NCBI GenBank assembly: GCA_021464415.1
Contig: CM038466.1
Coordinates: 32,146,833-32,210,832 of the forward strand
DNA: 64,000 nt
Direction: 5' to 3'
Source: Lonicera japonica
Taxonomy: Eukaryota > Streptophyta > Magnoliopsida > Dipsacales > Caprifoliaceae
The position numbers were made by a program, and so were the translations under genes. The notes under the pieces are model-generated. The model searched no databases and was not told the DNA's origin. It saw only the letters and a list, made by a program, of their open reading frames with translations. This document shows, piece by piece, positions 9,440 through 19,351 of the stretch (positions are counted from its first letter, which is position 1; the number at the start of each line of letters is the position of its first letter).

Positions 9440-9453
9440 GAGTCGAGAGGGTC
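9440..9453 (+). other. Candidate polypurine tract before the 3' LTR of A
   Basis: GAGTCGAGAGGGTC lies immediately before the LTR start TGTAGAC. The same short sequence precedes the 3' LTRs of C (30809-30822) and B (minus, 11237-11250). It is purine-rich but not a clean tract, so the assignment rests on position. Confidence 0.45.
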
Positions 9454-10708
9454 TGTAGACACCCCGATCCGTGACCCCCGCAAGAACCCTAACGACCTCC
9501 GAGAACTACTATTTTGGGTCCGGGACCCACCCGAGGACCCGGTACTACACTAGGAGGGTTTGTCGCCCGACAAACTTGTTTTTTAGAGAGATTGTCGCAC
9601 GACATATCACATTGTCGCGCGACAATCCCTGATATGTCGCGCGACAATTCCACTATGTCGCACGACATTCCCCCTCTGCACCAGACCAACCACTTTCTGA
9701 CACATCAATCTGTCAGAACCATCACTTCAGCCGTTTGTCGCGCGACATTCCCGTATGTCGCGCGACATATCACAATGTCGCGCGACATTCTCCTTTTTTA
9801 AGGAAATGTCGCGCGACAATCTCTCCCGAGCAGTATAAATAGGCCAACACCCCCATGGGTTCTAGACGGCAACTTCTCGCCACAATTTCTATACTAAAAT
9901 TCCTTATTCTCTCTCATATTTTCTAATCTTTAAGCCTTCCCCGGAAGCATCTGCGATAACATTTATTTCCGCAAGAGTCTCGGATCTAATCTTGGCACCC
10001 GGTGTACCACCTTCTAGAGTCAGACCGCTGGAAATATTTCTAAGAGGAAAAGCTAATATTCGCCGGAGGTCTTCTCTGCCGTATTATATTTTCTCTCTCT
10101 TATTCTTATATATATCGTCGGGAAGGTAACTAAAGTCTCTTCTAGTAATTAAATAAGATATTTGTATATTAGTTTTATTGTAGACTTGTTTAAAACTCGA
10201 TTTTTCTAACGGGGCGCTGCCCCGCACCCCGCGACCTGACCGGGCAGGTCGATCCCCGTCCTAGTAAGCGAAGTGGCGACATAGTTGTGGTAGATTCCTA
10301 ACGCGCTCGAAAATCAGGTTTTCATTAGTTATTTCCAGAAAGCAGTAGAATATCAGTAAAAGCATCCAAGTTTTCCAACATAGAGTAAACATATAAAACC
10401 ACTAGAGACCGAAAGGGCGGAATGGGTGCTTAACACCTTCCCAAACCGTAATATAGTTCCCGAACTCTATAGAATCCTGGTTTCGTAGACAAACGTGTAA
10501 AGAAAGGCTTACCTGTAGCCTTTCCTCTTACACAACTATTTTGTCCGTTTTCTCGTAAAACGTACTGGCGACTCTGAACGAACCCTCTTGCATCTAGAAA
10601 TAGGATAGAGGGACACCCGATATGAATTATCAACACATAGAAGCAAATGGAACAACGGAATCCTTTCCGACGTTTCAGACGCCCACCAACGAGGGATTGA
10701 GACCCGGG
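9454..10708 (+). repeat. 3' LTR of element A, truncated at its end
   Basis: Matches 551-1805 with a constant offset of 8,903 and one visible base difference. It includes the nine-palindrome array (9561-9818) and TATA box (9834). It breaks off in GACCCGGGG where the 5' LTR continues GGTCGCATTTGCGGATTCTC, and runs instead into inverted element B LTR sequence. Confidence 0.92.
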
Positions 10709-11236
10709 GAAGATTGTCATGCGACATTCCTCCAGAAAGGGCAAGTGTCGCGCGACATATACATATGTCGGGCGACAAACGACTGAAGTGATGGTTTTGA
10801 CAGACTGATGTGTCAGAAGGTGGTTGGTCGGTGGTTGGGGGGGATTGTCGTGTGACATGACAAGGTTTGTCGTGCGACAGATGGGTTTGTCGTGCGACAA
10901 TTGTATTTGCATTGGGTTTGTCGTGCGACAAACCCATCTGGTATGGTGCTCTAGTGCGTGGGTGAGTTCCGGACTCGATGCGAATTCTATGGGAGTTTCT
11001 AATATAGAAAATAGACCTTTAAACTACAAGCCTTGGGCCCTTATTTATAAGGAAACCCAAGGCCTCACTTTTCACTCCCATCCAATGTGGGATAAAAAGT
11101 GGGCAAAAATATGGAAAATGCAAAATAAGCCTAAAAAATGCCAAACTACCAAAATTAAAACTTAAGCTTAAAAATGGAGAATGACTAAATATATATATAG
11201 GGGTTCTTGTGGGGGTCGCAAATTTGGGTGTCTACA
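10709..11236 (-). repeat. Partial 3' LTR of element B
   Basis: Read on the minus strand it starts TGTAGACACCCAAATTTGCG at 11236 and continues through the palindrome-rich U3. It stops just before the TATA region, where it joins A. Palindrome variants run from 10714 to 10930 (TGTCATGCGACA, TGTCGCGCGACA, TGTCGGGCGACA, TGTCGTGTGACA, then TGTCGTGCGACA three times). It matches B's 5' LTR at 39640-39930 and 40608-40829. Confidence 0.85.
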
Positions 11237-12260
11237 GACCCTCTCGACTTAAGCTCCTTGCTTGCCAGGAATTGAGGCGACTGGAAGAGACTTCAATTTG
11301 TGGCTCCCACAAGAACCCTAAGAGAGTGTATGCATGCAGAAGTGCTTGTGAGTGCCTCTGGAGAGGGCTTGTGATTGGTTTGCCTCCGGAGAGGGCTTGT
11401 GCCTGTATAAATGACTTACACTACCTCTGAAAAGGGCTTTTGTTACCTTATTGCCTCTCTGGATGGCTTGATTTGCTCCACTCGCCTCAGATGGGAGGAC
11501 TACCCTTGCTCCACTACCTCTCTGAGAGGACTTGATCTTCTCGCCTCAAATGGGAGGACTACCATTGCTCTACTTACCTCTCTACGAGGACTTGATCCGT
11601 AAAAAAAAAGAAAGAACAAGAGTTGCCTCTAGGGAAGGCTTTGTCATGGATTACCTTCGGAGAGGGCTTTGTCATGGATTGCCTCCGGAGAGGGCTTTTG
11701 CATGTAGAAAGGACTTGTGAGTGATGTTTTGCCTGTAGAAAGGGCTTATGTGAATGGTTTGCCTCCGAAGAGGGCTTTCGCCTAAAAAGGGCTTGTGAGT
11801 GATGTTTTGCCTGTAGAGAGGGCTTATGTGAATGGTTTGCCTCCGGAGAGGGCTTGTGCCTGTGGAAAGGACTTGTGGGTGATGTTTTGCCTGTAGAAAG
11901 GGCTTATGTGAATGGATTGCCTTTGAAAAGGACTTTCGCCTAAAAAGGGCTTGTGAGTGATGTTTTGCCTGTAGAAAGGGCTTATGTGAATGGATTGCCT
12001 CCGGAAAGGACTTTCGCCTGTAGAAAGGACTTGTGAGTGATGTTTTGCCTGTAAAAATGGATTATGTGAATGGATTGCCTCCGGAAAGGACTTTCGCCTG
12101 TAGAAAGGACTTGTGAGTGATGTTTTGCCTGTAGAAAGGGCTTATGTGAATGGATTGCCACCGGAAAGGACTTTCGCCTAAAAAGGGCTTCTGAGTGATG
12201 TTTTGCTTGTAAAAAGGGCTTATGTGAATGGATTGCCTCCGGAGAGGGCTTGTGTGATAT
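11237..12260 (-). repeat. Distal tandem repeats of element B
   Basis: Inverted version of the GAGGCA/AAGCCCTC repeats of A: units such as TTGCCTGTAGAAAGGGCTTATG and TGGATTGCCTCCGGAAAGGA repeat about every 30-40 bp, with TCAGATGGGAGGACTACC units near 11480-11580. No coding sequence supported. Confidence 0.8.
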
Positions 12261-12785
12261 GCTGAGGAATCATATTCTTTGTGCTAGCAACTTCGATCAT
12301 CTGATGACAAGGGAAAGAGAGAGAATTCTCTGAGGAGAAAAGAGCTTGTTGGAAGTTTATCTAAATTGAAAAGTTCTCCATCCTCTGAAAAATTATTGAA
12401 AACTTGTTTTTGTAAGTCATTTTATTACAAAAAAGTAGTTTCCAAGATGGATTTTCTCAACCCTCGTAGTTCATGTGTAGTTATGACTCAATCTTTTGCT
12501 CATTTATAAGTCATTCCTTCTTTTATCTAGTCGAGAAAGGAATCTTCTTATAGAAATCTCTGATCTCGTAATATTCGTTGGATATTCAGAGAAAAGTGTG
12601 GGCCCATATCATTTTCTATTTTTCGATGTCCTTATTTCTCACTCGTTCGGGGAAGCATTTCTTGCCTTTTCTGTTTTTGGTCAAGAGCTTCTTTTCCCAT
12701 TTGGCGTGATCAGGAGCCTTACTCACCCAAGAAGAAGCCCTGAGCCGGTTTGGCCTAGCTGTCACTCTTGGTGTGGCTCTCCTTG
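12261..12785 (-). other. Distal non-coding segment of B, left of the C insertion
   Basis: Reverse complement of A 7440-7900. The last five bases, CCTTG (12781-12785), resemble the ACCTG found after C (32391-32395). A's uninterrupted sequence suggests the target was CCCTG, so each copy would carry one change. Confidence 0.6.
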
Positions 12786-14373
12786 TGTAGACACCCCGAT
12801 CTGTGACCCCCGCAAGAACCCTAACGACCTTCGAGAACTACTGTTTTGGGGCCCGGGACCCACCCGAGCACCCGAAAATACCCCGAAAGGTTTTGTTCGC
12901 CAACAAACCTATTTTTAAGAGAGATTGTCGCACGACAAATGGATATGTCGCACGACAACCCCCACTATGTCGTGCGACAATCACTCCTGACACCAAACCA
13001 TCCACTCTCTGACATATCAGTCTGTCAGAAACATCACTTCAGCCGTTTGTCGCGCGACATTTAACACATTGTCGCGCGACATTTGACACATTGTCGCGCG
13101 ACATATCAGTATGTCGCACGACATATTCCCCTTTTTGGGAAATGTCGCGCGACAATCCTCCCCGAGCAGTATAAATAGGCCAACACCCCCCAAGGGTTCA
13201 AGGCAGCAACTTAAGATTGGAGAATCCTAAGCCTAAAATCTGATTTTCTAGTCTTTCATTAAGCATTTTCTATTATCATCTTATTTCCGAAGAATTATCG
13301 AATCTATCCTCGACACTCGAGGTGTCCCGTTTTTGGAATCGAATTCTCGAAAAATATCTGAAGAAGGAAAAGATCATTATCGCCGGAAATCTCTCCGCCG
13401 GATTATATTTTCTTTCTTATTATTATTCTCGTCGGGAAGGTAAAGAAAGTCTCTTCTAGTATTTAACATTAAATATCTGTGTACTTGTTTCATTTCTGTT
13501 GTTTTGTCCACGTTTTATTTGAATAAACTTATGGCCAAGTTACAAATAGTCTATCTTTTTCAACACAAAAGACCCTGATAAAACCATTTGCAAAACTAGA
13601 AGAGTAAGTGCATTACCATCCGGATAAAATCCTGTTTTCAAAACCCGGACCGGTAAAACTTACTTAGGAATTAAAAACCCAGTTTATCCTATCTGTTTCA
13701 TAGATTGTGATACGTCCGGGAGAACCCCTCTCAAGAGTTCCAATTCCATATTGAATTAGTTCCACTAAAAGATCCAAACTTTTCCAAAATAAGTCAAAAC
13801 CCGAGAAAACCGTCATTATCCAAGAAATAATACGGGAAACTCCCTCTCTAAAGAAAAATGATTTTTTGTCACTTGTATTTGCATTTCTCAAAACGAAACA
13901 TCGGATCTCGGAACACAAAGGTCTTCACCCCTTTTTCCCTTTTTCCCAAAGAATTAGGGTCTTTACTTAGAAAGTAGTAGACTGTCGGTAAAAGCATCCA
14001 AGTTTTTCAATATAGAATAAACATATAAAAGACCACTAGAGACCGAAAGGGCGGAATGGGTGCTTAACACCTTCCCAAACCGTAATATAGTTTCCGACCC
14101 CTATAGAATCCTGGTTTCGTAGACAAACGTGTAAAGAAAGGCTTATCTGTAGCCTTTCCTCTTACACAACTTTTTTTGTCTGTTTTTCTCGTAAAACGTA
14201 CTGGCGACTTTGAACGAACCCTCTTGGATCTAGAAATAGAACATAGGGACACATGATATGAATCGATCAACAAAAATAACTCCAGCAAATGAAAAGACGG
14301 AATCCGTTCCGACATTTCAGACGCCCAACCAAACGGGGACGAGACCCGGGGGTCGCATTTGCGGATTCTCACA
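12786..14373 (+). repeat. 5' LTR of element C
   Basis: Starts TGTAGACACCCCGATC, ends GGATTCTCACA; 1,588 bp. The 3' LTR (30823-32390) is 1,568 bp and differs by scattered substitutions and small indels, including one palindrome unit, so C is clearly older than A. Confidence 0.92.
12925..13178 (+). promoter_or_regulatory. U3 palindrome array and TATA box of C (5' LTR)
   Basis: Eight 12-mers of the TGTCGCGCGACA type, including TGTCGCACGACA and TGTCGTGCGACA variants. The last is at 13143-13154 and the TATA box TATAAATAGG is at 13170. Between the clusters the TGACA...TGTCAGA inverted repeat is kept, as in A. Confidence 0.75.
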
Positions 14374-14374
14374 G

Positions 14375-14392
14375 TGGCGACTCTGCTGGGGA
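14375..14392 (+). other. Primer-binding site of element C
   Basis: TGGCGACTCTGCTGGGGA one base after the LTR end, identical to the site in A. Confidence 0.8.
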
Positions 14393-15008
14393 CTGTCAGA
14401 AGACTATGATCTTATATGTGGACTTTTGTTTATCTTTTGAATACTTGCTTTTACTGCTTTCCGTACTTATGTTAATCGATTGAGAAGAAGCCTTTTTCTA
14501 AAAATGAGAGTTTTTCAAAAATACGTAATAAAGATAATGATATTTGTGAAACCAATCTTTCGAACTTTGCACGCACTTTCACAAAAACATGCATTGGTTT
14601 TATGAGTGTGAATTCACCCCAAACCCTCGGAAGTATTATAAGTGAGTAGGGAGTTGGCTTGCTTGGGCCAACATAAACCGAAAGCATTGACTTCCACTCT
14701 CCTTGGCCAAGTACGCCCCCGAGGTATATCGAGTGACGAGAACACTCACGTACCCGGTAAGTATATCAAAAGGCTCTTGCACGTACCCGCCCTTGGGGTA
14801 TATCGCAAGGTCTTGCCAAATAGGAGGGAGCCTGAAGCCTTAATCGTTCGTACACTTGCGCTGCATGTAAGATTGAGTCGGCTAAAACACTTGTCAAATA
14901 GCCATCGGGGATGTACCACCTTATGGCTTACTTTACAACACCTTTTTAAAATCCGAGGCTTTTCTCGGTAATTTTTAGTGGTTCTTTTGGCAAAAATCGA
15001 GTCGCATC
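14393..15008 (+). other. Untranslated leader of element C
   Basis: Contains the leader block conserved in A, B and D (14635-14850) with its repeated GTATATC motifs. The downstream half is shorter than and different from A's. Confidence 0.6.
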
Positions 15009-17510
15009 ATGGTCTTCCTTCATCTTCGCCACGTGATTTCGTCTACAGCCGTAAACAACGACAGTCTGGAAGGTTGGGCCGGTCGAGATCAAACCGGAAG
15101 ACTAGTGAGACCAAGCACACCCGAAATGGCCGATGAACACGAGAATCAAGAGACAGATCAGAACCTAGCCGAGGCGTCTGCAGTTCAGCCAACTTTAGCC
15201 GAGATGCACCGTTTGCTAATGACCGTCTGCATGAATTTGGCAAGCCTCACAAAAGAGTAACAGAATACCCGAGTCCGAGTAGAAGAATTGTCAGCCGAAC
15301 GGGCCGCACCACCAGGGTTTGAACGACTACCGCCGAATCGAGATCCAAACCAAGGGCAATCTTCACAAGTACTTCCCCCAGTCCAAGGAACCAATCCACC
15401 CCAAACAGGTCCTATCATAGCTGGTCCCATTCAAACCGACCCCAACAATCAGAATCAATAGGCCCCAGATTCAGGACCCACTTATCAACAACAAGAGCCA
15501 CCCATCATCTGGCCACAACCTCAGCAAGGCCTTGATCCACAATACCAGCCATGGCCACAAGTCCCCGCAAGACCTATTCCACCACCGGCCCCAATAGCCC
15601 TCCCTAATGAGTATCCAGACATCAACCAACTTCGGGAAGTGTATGTAGAATCGGTTATAGCTTGGGAACAGCCCGACGAGGTGTCAAGGGAAAGTGAAAA
15701 AATGAAGAAACTGAAAGAGCAGATGAAAATTCTGCAAAGAGGGGTCTCTCTAATAAAAGGGGCAGACGAGATTACGGATATGAATGCCTTCTCCTTCTAC
15801 CCAGAAGCAAAATTACCCCAGGGTTTCAAGCTTCTTTCCATTACCAAATTCACAAGAACCACACCTCCTAAAACCCATCTCCAATCCTACATCAGATCCA
15901 TGCAGATATCCGGCTGTGGAGAGTCGGAGCTGGCTCAGGCCTTTCATATGACTCTCACGAGGGCCGCCCTAAGATGGTTTTTTGATCTAGAGAGACATCA
16001 CACGAAGACTTGGGGAGATATCGTCAAAGAATTCATGACCAAGTACGGGTCCAATGAGGACTTGAAAATTACCCGTAAATACCTAGAAATGGCCAAGCAA
16101 GGCGAGAAGGAGAGCTTCAGCGACTTCGTCACCCGCTGGAGAGAGATGGCCTCCCAAATGTCCAAACGGCCCGATGAAGAAGAACAGTTGGAAATAATAC
16201 AGAAGAATTTCATACCAGCTGTACTAAGTTGCATGGGAAAGCATGTATTCCCGCACTCCAGAACCCTGTTGAGCATGGGGTCGCAAGTAGAGGAAAAATT
16301 GGCCAAGAAGGCAGAGACTGATACCAAGAAAGCCTCATACACCAGGAGAAAGACGGCCACCCCAGCCGTGAATCAACTAAGCTCTTACCCATATCAACAG
16401 AACCCCTTTCAACAGCCTCAGCAGTCACCACCGATGAGTTGGCCCGCACAAGGAGGCCCTTCGAGCACCGAGGACAAAAGAAGGAGAAACTTCTGCACCT
16501 TTTCCACTACCCTGGTTAAAAGCTTGGAACTGCTCCGAAAAGCCGGACTGATCACTCCACTCAACCCGCGTCCTCCACCAAACCCTATTCCCCACACCTG
16601 GAAAACGAATGAGAATTGTGCGTACCATCAAGCTGCAGGCCATGACACAGAGCGCTGTTTGGCCCTTCGCCATCGTATTCAAGACTTGATCGAGGCTGGT
16701 ACCATTCCCGCACCCGGCGGGCCCAATGTTACTAACAACCCCCTTTCTAACCACGCTCCACCTGCGGGAATTAACGCCTTGACCACTAATGAGGAAGGCT
16801 TCGATCCCGTAGGGCTCATTCGAGATGACCCAGCCCATAAAGCTCTCGTTGTGTTGCCAGCAAAGGCTCAAGTGGCACCATGCCTCAATCCGATAATCGA
16901 CCAATGGATGACTAAAATGAACTTTCTTCCCGGGCAAGGTTTAGGAAAGGCAAATCAGGGGATCTCACAGCCACTTACAATCAAAACCAATCCCAGAAAA
17001 TCTGGGATAGGATGGACCCAGGAGAAGAAAAAACAACCATGGAAACCCCGAGGCCCCCCTAAGGAAACAATCTGTATGACAGAAACCTCCCCTGGGACTT
17101 TCAGTTGGTTGACAGAGCCAGAGTCATCAGAAACTTCAGAGGGATCAGACCCAGCATCCCTTTGGATCCAACAAATCACCCGTTCAGGAAGGGTATACCA
17201 GCCACCACCGATGGATGCCGAGAAATCACCACCTCCTAAGAAAATAGGAGAAAATCGAGTACTTGAGCAGTTGAAGAAATCCCAGGCACACATCACCATT
17301 TGGGGCCTCTTGCTTGCCTCCAAACCTCACAGGACCGCCTTCATCAAACTTCTAGACGAGGCCGTCATATCACCAGACTCCACACCCGAACAACTGCCAA
17401 ACATGATCGGGTCACTCACAGTCCAAAGAAGTCTGTCATTTTTAGATGAAGACTTGTCTCCATTGGGGAGGAAACACAGCTTGGCCCTCCATATCACCGT
17501 CCGGACCTGA
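15009..17510 (+). pseudogene. gag: Gag (with G-patch-like extension) of element C, broken by stops
   Basis: One frame from an ATG at 15009 (MVFLHLRHVISS) to 17510, interrupted by TAA at 15258 and TAG at 15459. At these places element A has CAA and TGG, so each is one C-to-T or G-to-A change. Features in order: conserved GWAGRDQTGRLVRPSTP; Pro/Gln-rich linker; the retrotransposon gag domain (ALRWFFDLERHHTKTW, FSDFVTRWREMASQMS) around 15940-16240; zinc-like CAYHQAAGHDTERC near 16617; and a G-patch-like motif LPGQGLGKANQGISQP near 16925 leading towards the protease. The TGA at 17508 is in frame with the protease and fits a CGA-to-TGA change, so gag and protease were once one frame. Confidence 0.85.
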
Positions 17511-18138
17511 GGGAAAATCCTTCCACAAGTCCTCATTGACAACGGGTCAACCAAAAACGTCTGCCCCCTGAAGACCGCCAGATGTCTGGGTATCTTAGAC
17601 TTAGAACTTTCCCCATCAGCTATGACTGTTAGAGCCTATGACAACACCAGGAGGGCCGTTCTGGGTTCTCTAAGGCTTGATCTCATGGTCGGTCCCGAAA
17701 ATTTTCCGGCCGACTTTCAAATCATAGACATTTTCTCCAGTTTTAGCCTCCTGTTAGGAAGAGCATGGCTACACAACATAGGGGCACTCCCCTCCTCCTT
17801 ACACCAGAAGATCAAGATACCATTCGAAGGGAATGTAATCACCATCCAAGGAGATCCTGAAAGGACCTTGGTGGATCTGGAGTTACCCGTATTAGGCATC
17901 AGGAGCCAGAGTATACAGCTGGGAGGCTTTTCTTACGAGCCTCAAGTACAAACTCTCACCACCCAGAAAATAAAGTACCTACCCCCTGATAATATCCCCG
18001 GTCTCAGCACCAAGATCACCAATATGCTGAGAATGATGAAGTACTTACCCGGGGCCAGTATAGGAATGGGACAGCCAGGATTACTCCAGGCCTTAGAGCC
18101 AGTAATGAGGCACGAAAAAGAGGGTTTAGGGTACCAGC
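17511..18138 (+). pseudogene. Aspartic protease of element C
   Basis: Same frame as gag. The active-site motif IDNGS (Asp codon 17538-17540) is intact, followed by a retropepsin-like stretch with LLGRAWLHNIGA and a typical Tat protease tail ending GLGYQ. It would process the Gag-Pol polyprotein in the particle. The reading frame is cut at 18138 by the solo LTR insertion; after the insertion and its 5-bp duplication the same frame resumes at 19352. Confidence 0.8.
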
Positions 18139-19351
18139 TGTGAGAATCCGGGCCCGCGCGACCCGAGAAGAAATAGAAGTCCTCGTTCTCGGTTTTCTTT
18201 AAAAAAACGTATTTTGTAGAGTCGCCAGTTTGTTTTACGAGAAAACAAACAAAAGATCGTACGAAGGACAATTCGAAGACGAATTATCTTTCATACGTTT
18301 GAAACCAGAGATTTATTTTGAAAATTGACTTTGTTAGGGTTCGGGAACTACGTTACGAATTGGGAAGGTGTTAGGCACCCAATTCGCCCTTTCGGTCTCT
18401 TAATGGATCATGCATCTAATTCCTATTTTAGATATCTTGCAAGTAGTTCGAATTGTTTTCAGAATAATCCTTTCCGGATAAATTTAGTTTAAAACAATAT
18501 TTTTGAAATCAGACTCGAGCTTTGCGAGCGCCTACATATTCATTCGTAGAATGAAATCAGAGTCTCGTAGTTCCTTTATTTTGGAAACTGTTTTTGTTTT
18601 TGTTGGTTTTGAAAACGTGTCAAAACAGATTTTAGTTTTCTTGTAAAAACTTAGAATGGACTAGTTTAGAAAACAGTGAACTTCCTTGCAAGTTATCTAA
18701 TTTTTTGTATTAAAAATGCAATACCGAAATTTAGAGAAGTTGTAGAAAGTTATACCTGCTGCGCTTGGAGAAGATAGGAGAGCCTTGCCTTGCCTTCCTT
18801 CTCTCTCTAGAACTTTCTCTCTCTAAAGCTTTCTCTCACTAACTTCCTCTCACTAGCATTCTCTCTCAGAATTTCTCTAAAAATGATTTTCTCAAAACTT
18901 TGACAAAGCTCATACTTACCAAAAATACTATTGAATGTTGATGATCCCAAAATGGGATCCCAAGGGTCTTATTTATAGCAACATTTCCGCCAAAAACGCT
19001 CCAAAAAAGGCCAACCGCAGGGGTAGCTGCATGGGATGCGGCTGGGGCGTGCGACAGGGGTGTGCCAGCCGTACGGTTGGCAGGTAGCCGTACGGTTGGG
19101 CGTGCGGCTAGGGGTTGCAGTTAGCATGTGCCAACCGTACGGTTGGCAGGTAGCCGTACGGTTGGGCGGGTAGCCGTACGGTTGGGCGAAGAGGCAACAA
19201 GGGTTATCTTAGACTCCCAACGCGTCCAAAATTGGAGTCTTTCCTATCAGTCTTTCTACATGTATGATGATTCATGATTTGATGCATAAATGCTTGCTTG
19301 TATGAAAATCAAGTTCACACGAGAGTCGTGGATTGGGGTGTTCACACCAGC
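18134..19351 (-). mobile_element. Solo LTR inserted between protease and RT of C, with TSD
   Basis: 1,208-bp LTR (18139-19346) in minus orientation with termini TGTGAGAATCC...GTGTTCACA, flanked by perfect 5-bp duplications CCAGC (18134-18138 and 19347-19351). On the minus strand it starts TGTGAACACCCCAATCCACG. It resembles element D's LTR at the U5 end (shared GGGTTCGGGAACTA and CCCTTTCGGTCTCT) but is a different family. No internal region remains, as expected from LTR-LTR recombination. The TATA box is at 18969-18977 (minus) with a palindrome array upstream. Confidence 0.93.
18969..19181 (-). promoter_or_regulatory. Promoter of the solo LTR: CCGTACGG palindromes upstream of TATA
   Basis: Five copies of CCGTACGG (19069, 19088, 19135, 19154, 19174) in contexts such as the perfect 16-bp palindrome CCAACCGTACGGTTGG (19131-19146). 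They lie about 90-210 bp upstream of a minus-strand TATA box (TTATTTATA, 18969-18977). The layout parallels the TGTCGCGCGACA arrays of A/B/C with an unrelated palindrome. Confidence 0.65.

Larger units (their letters stand above)
551..10708 (+). mobile_element. Element A: gag-only Tat-lineage LTR retrotransposon
   Basis: Order: 5' LTR (551-1828), PBS (1830), conserved leader, gag, a short integrase C-terminal relic, relics of two antisense genes, two kinds of tandem repeat, and a 3' LTR (9454-10708) lacking about its last 20 bp. Protease, RT and RNase H are absent, so it is non-autonomous, of the 'terminal repeat with gag' type. The two LTRs are offset by exactly 8,903 bp and differ at one base that I could see (T672 versus C9575), so insertion is recent. 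Element C is the coding-rich relative with the same architecture; element B shares A's deletions. The right end is fused to element B in opposite orientation. Confidence 0.9.
10709..12785 (-). mobile_element. Element B, 3' part (inverted)
   Basis: Minus-strand element of the same type as A. This part holds the first about 528 bp of its 3' LTR (11236 down to 10709) and the distal internal region up to the insertion point of element C. It continues at 32391-40829. Evidence that the two parts are one element: the sequence on either side of C corresponds to one continuous stretch of A (around 7428-7450, inverted). Confidence 0.82.

Noticed and set aside
10430..10937. Minus-strand ORFs of 133-160 codons across the A/B LTR junction
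   Set aside because: They are chance frames spanning two LTR fragments in opposite orientation. The matching ORF in the intact LTR (1527-1992) has a different continuation and no domain.
18139..19351. The gap between protease and RT as an Ogre-type intron
   Set aside because: It has LTR termini, TATA box and perfect CCAGC duplications, so it is a later solo-LTR insertion. The frames on both sides are continuous without a splice.
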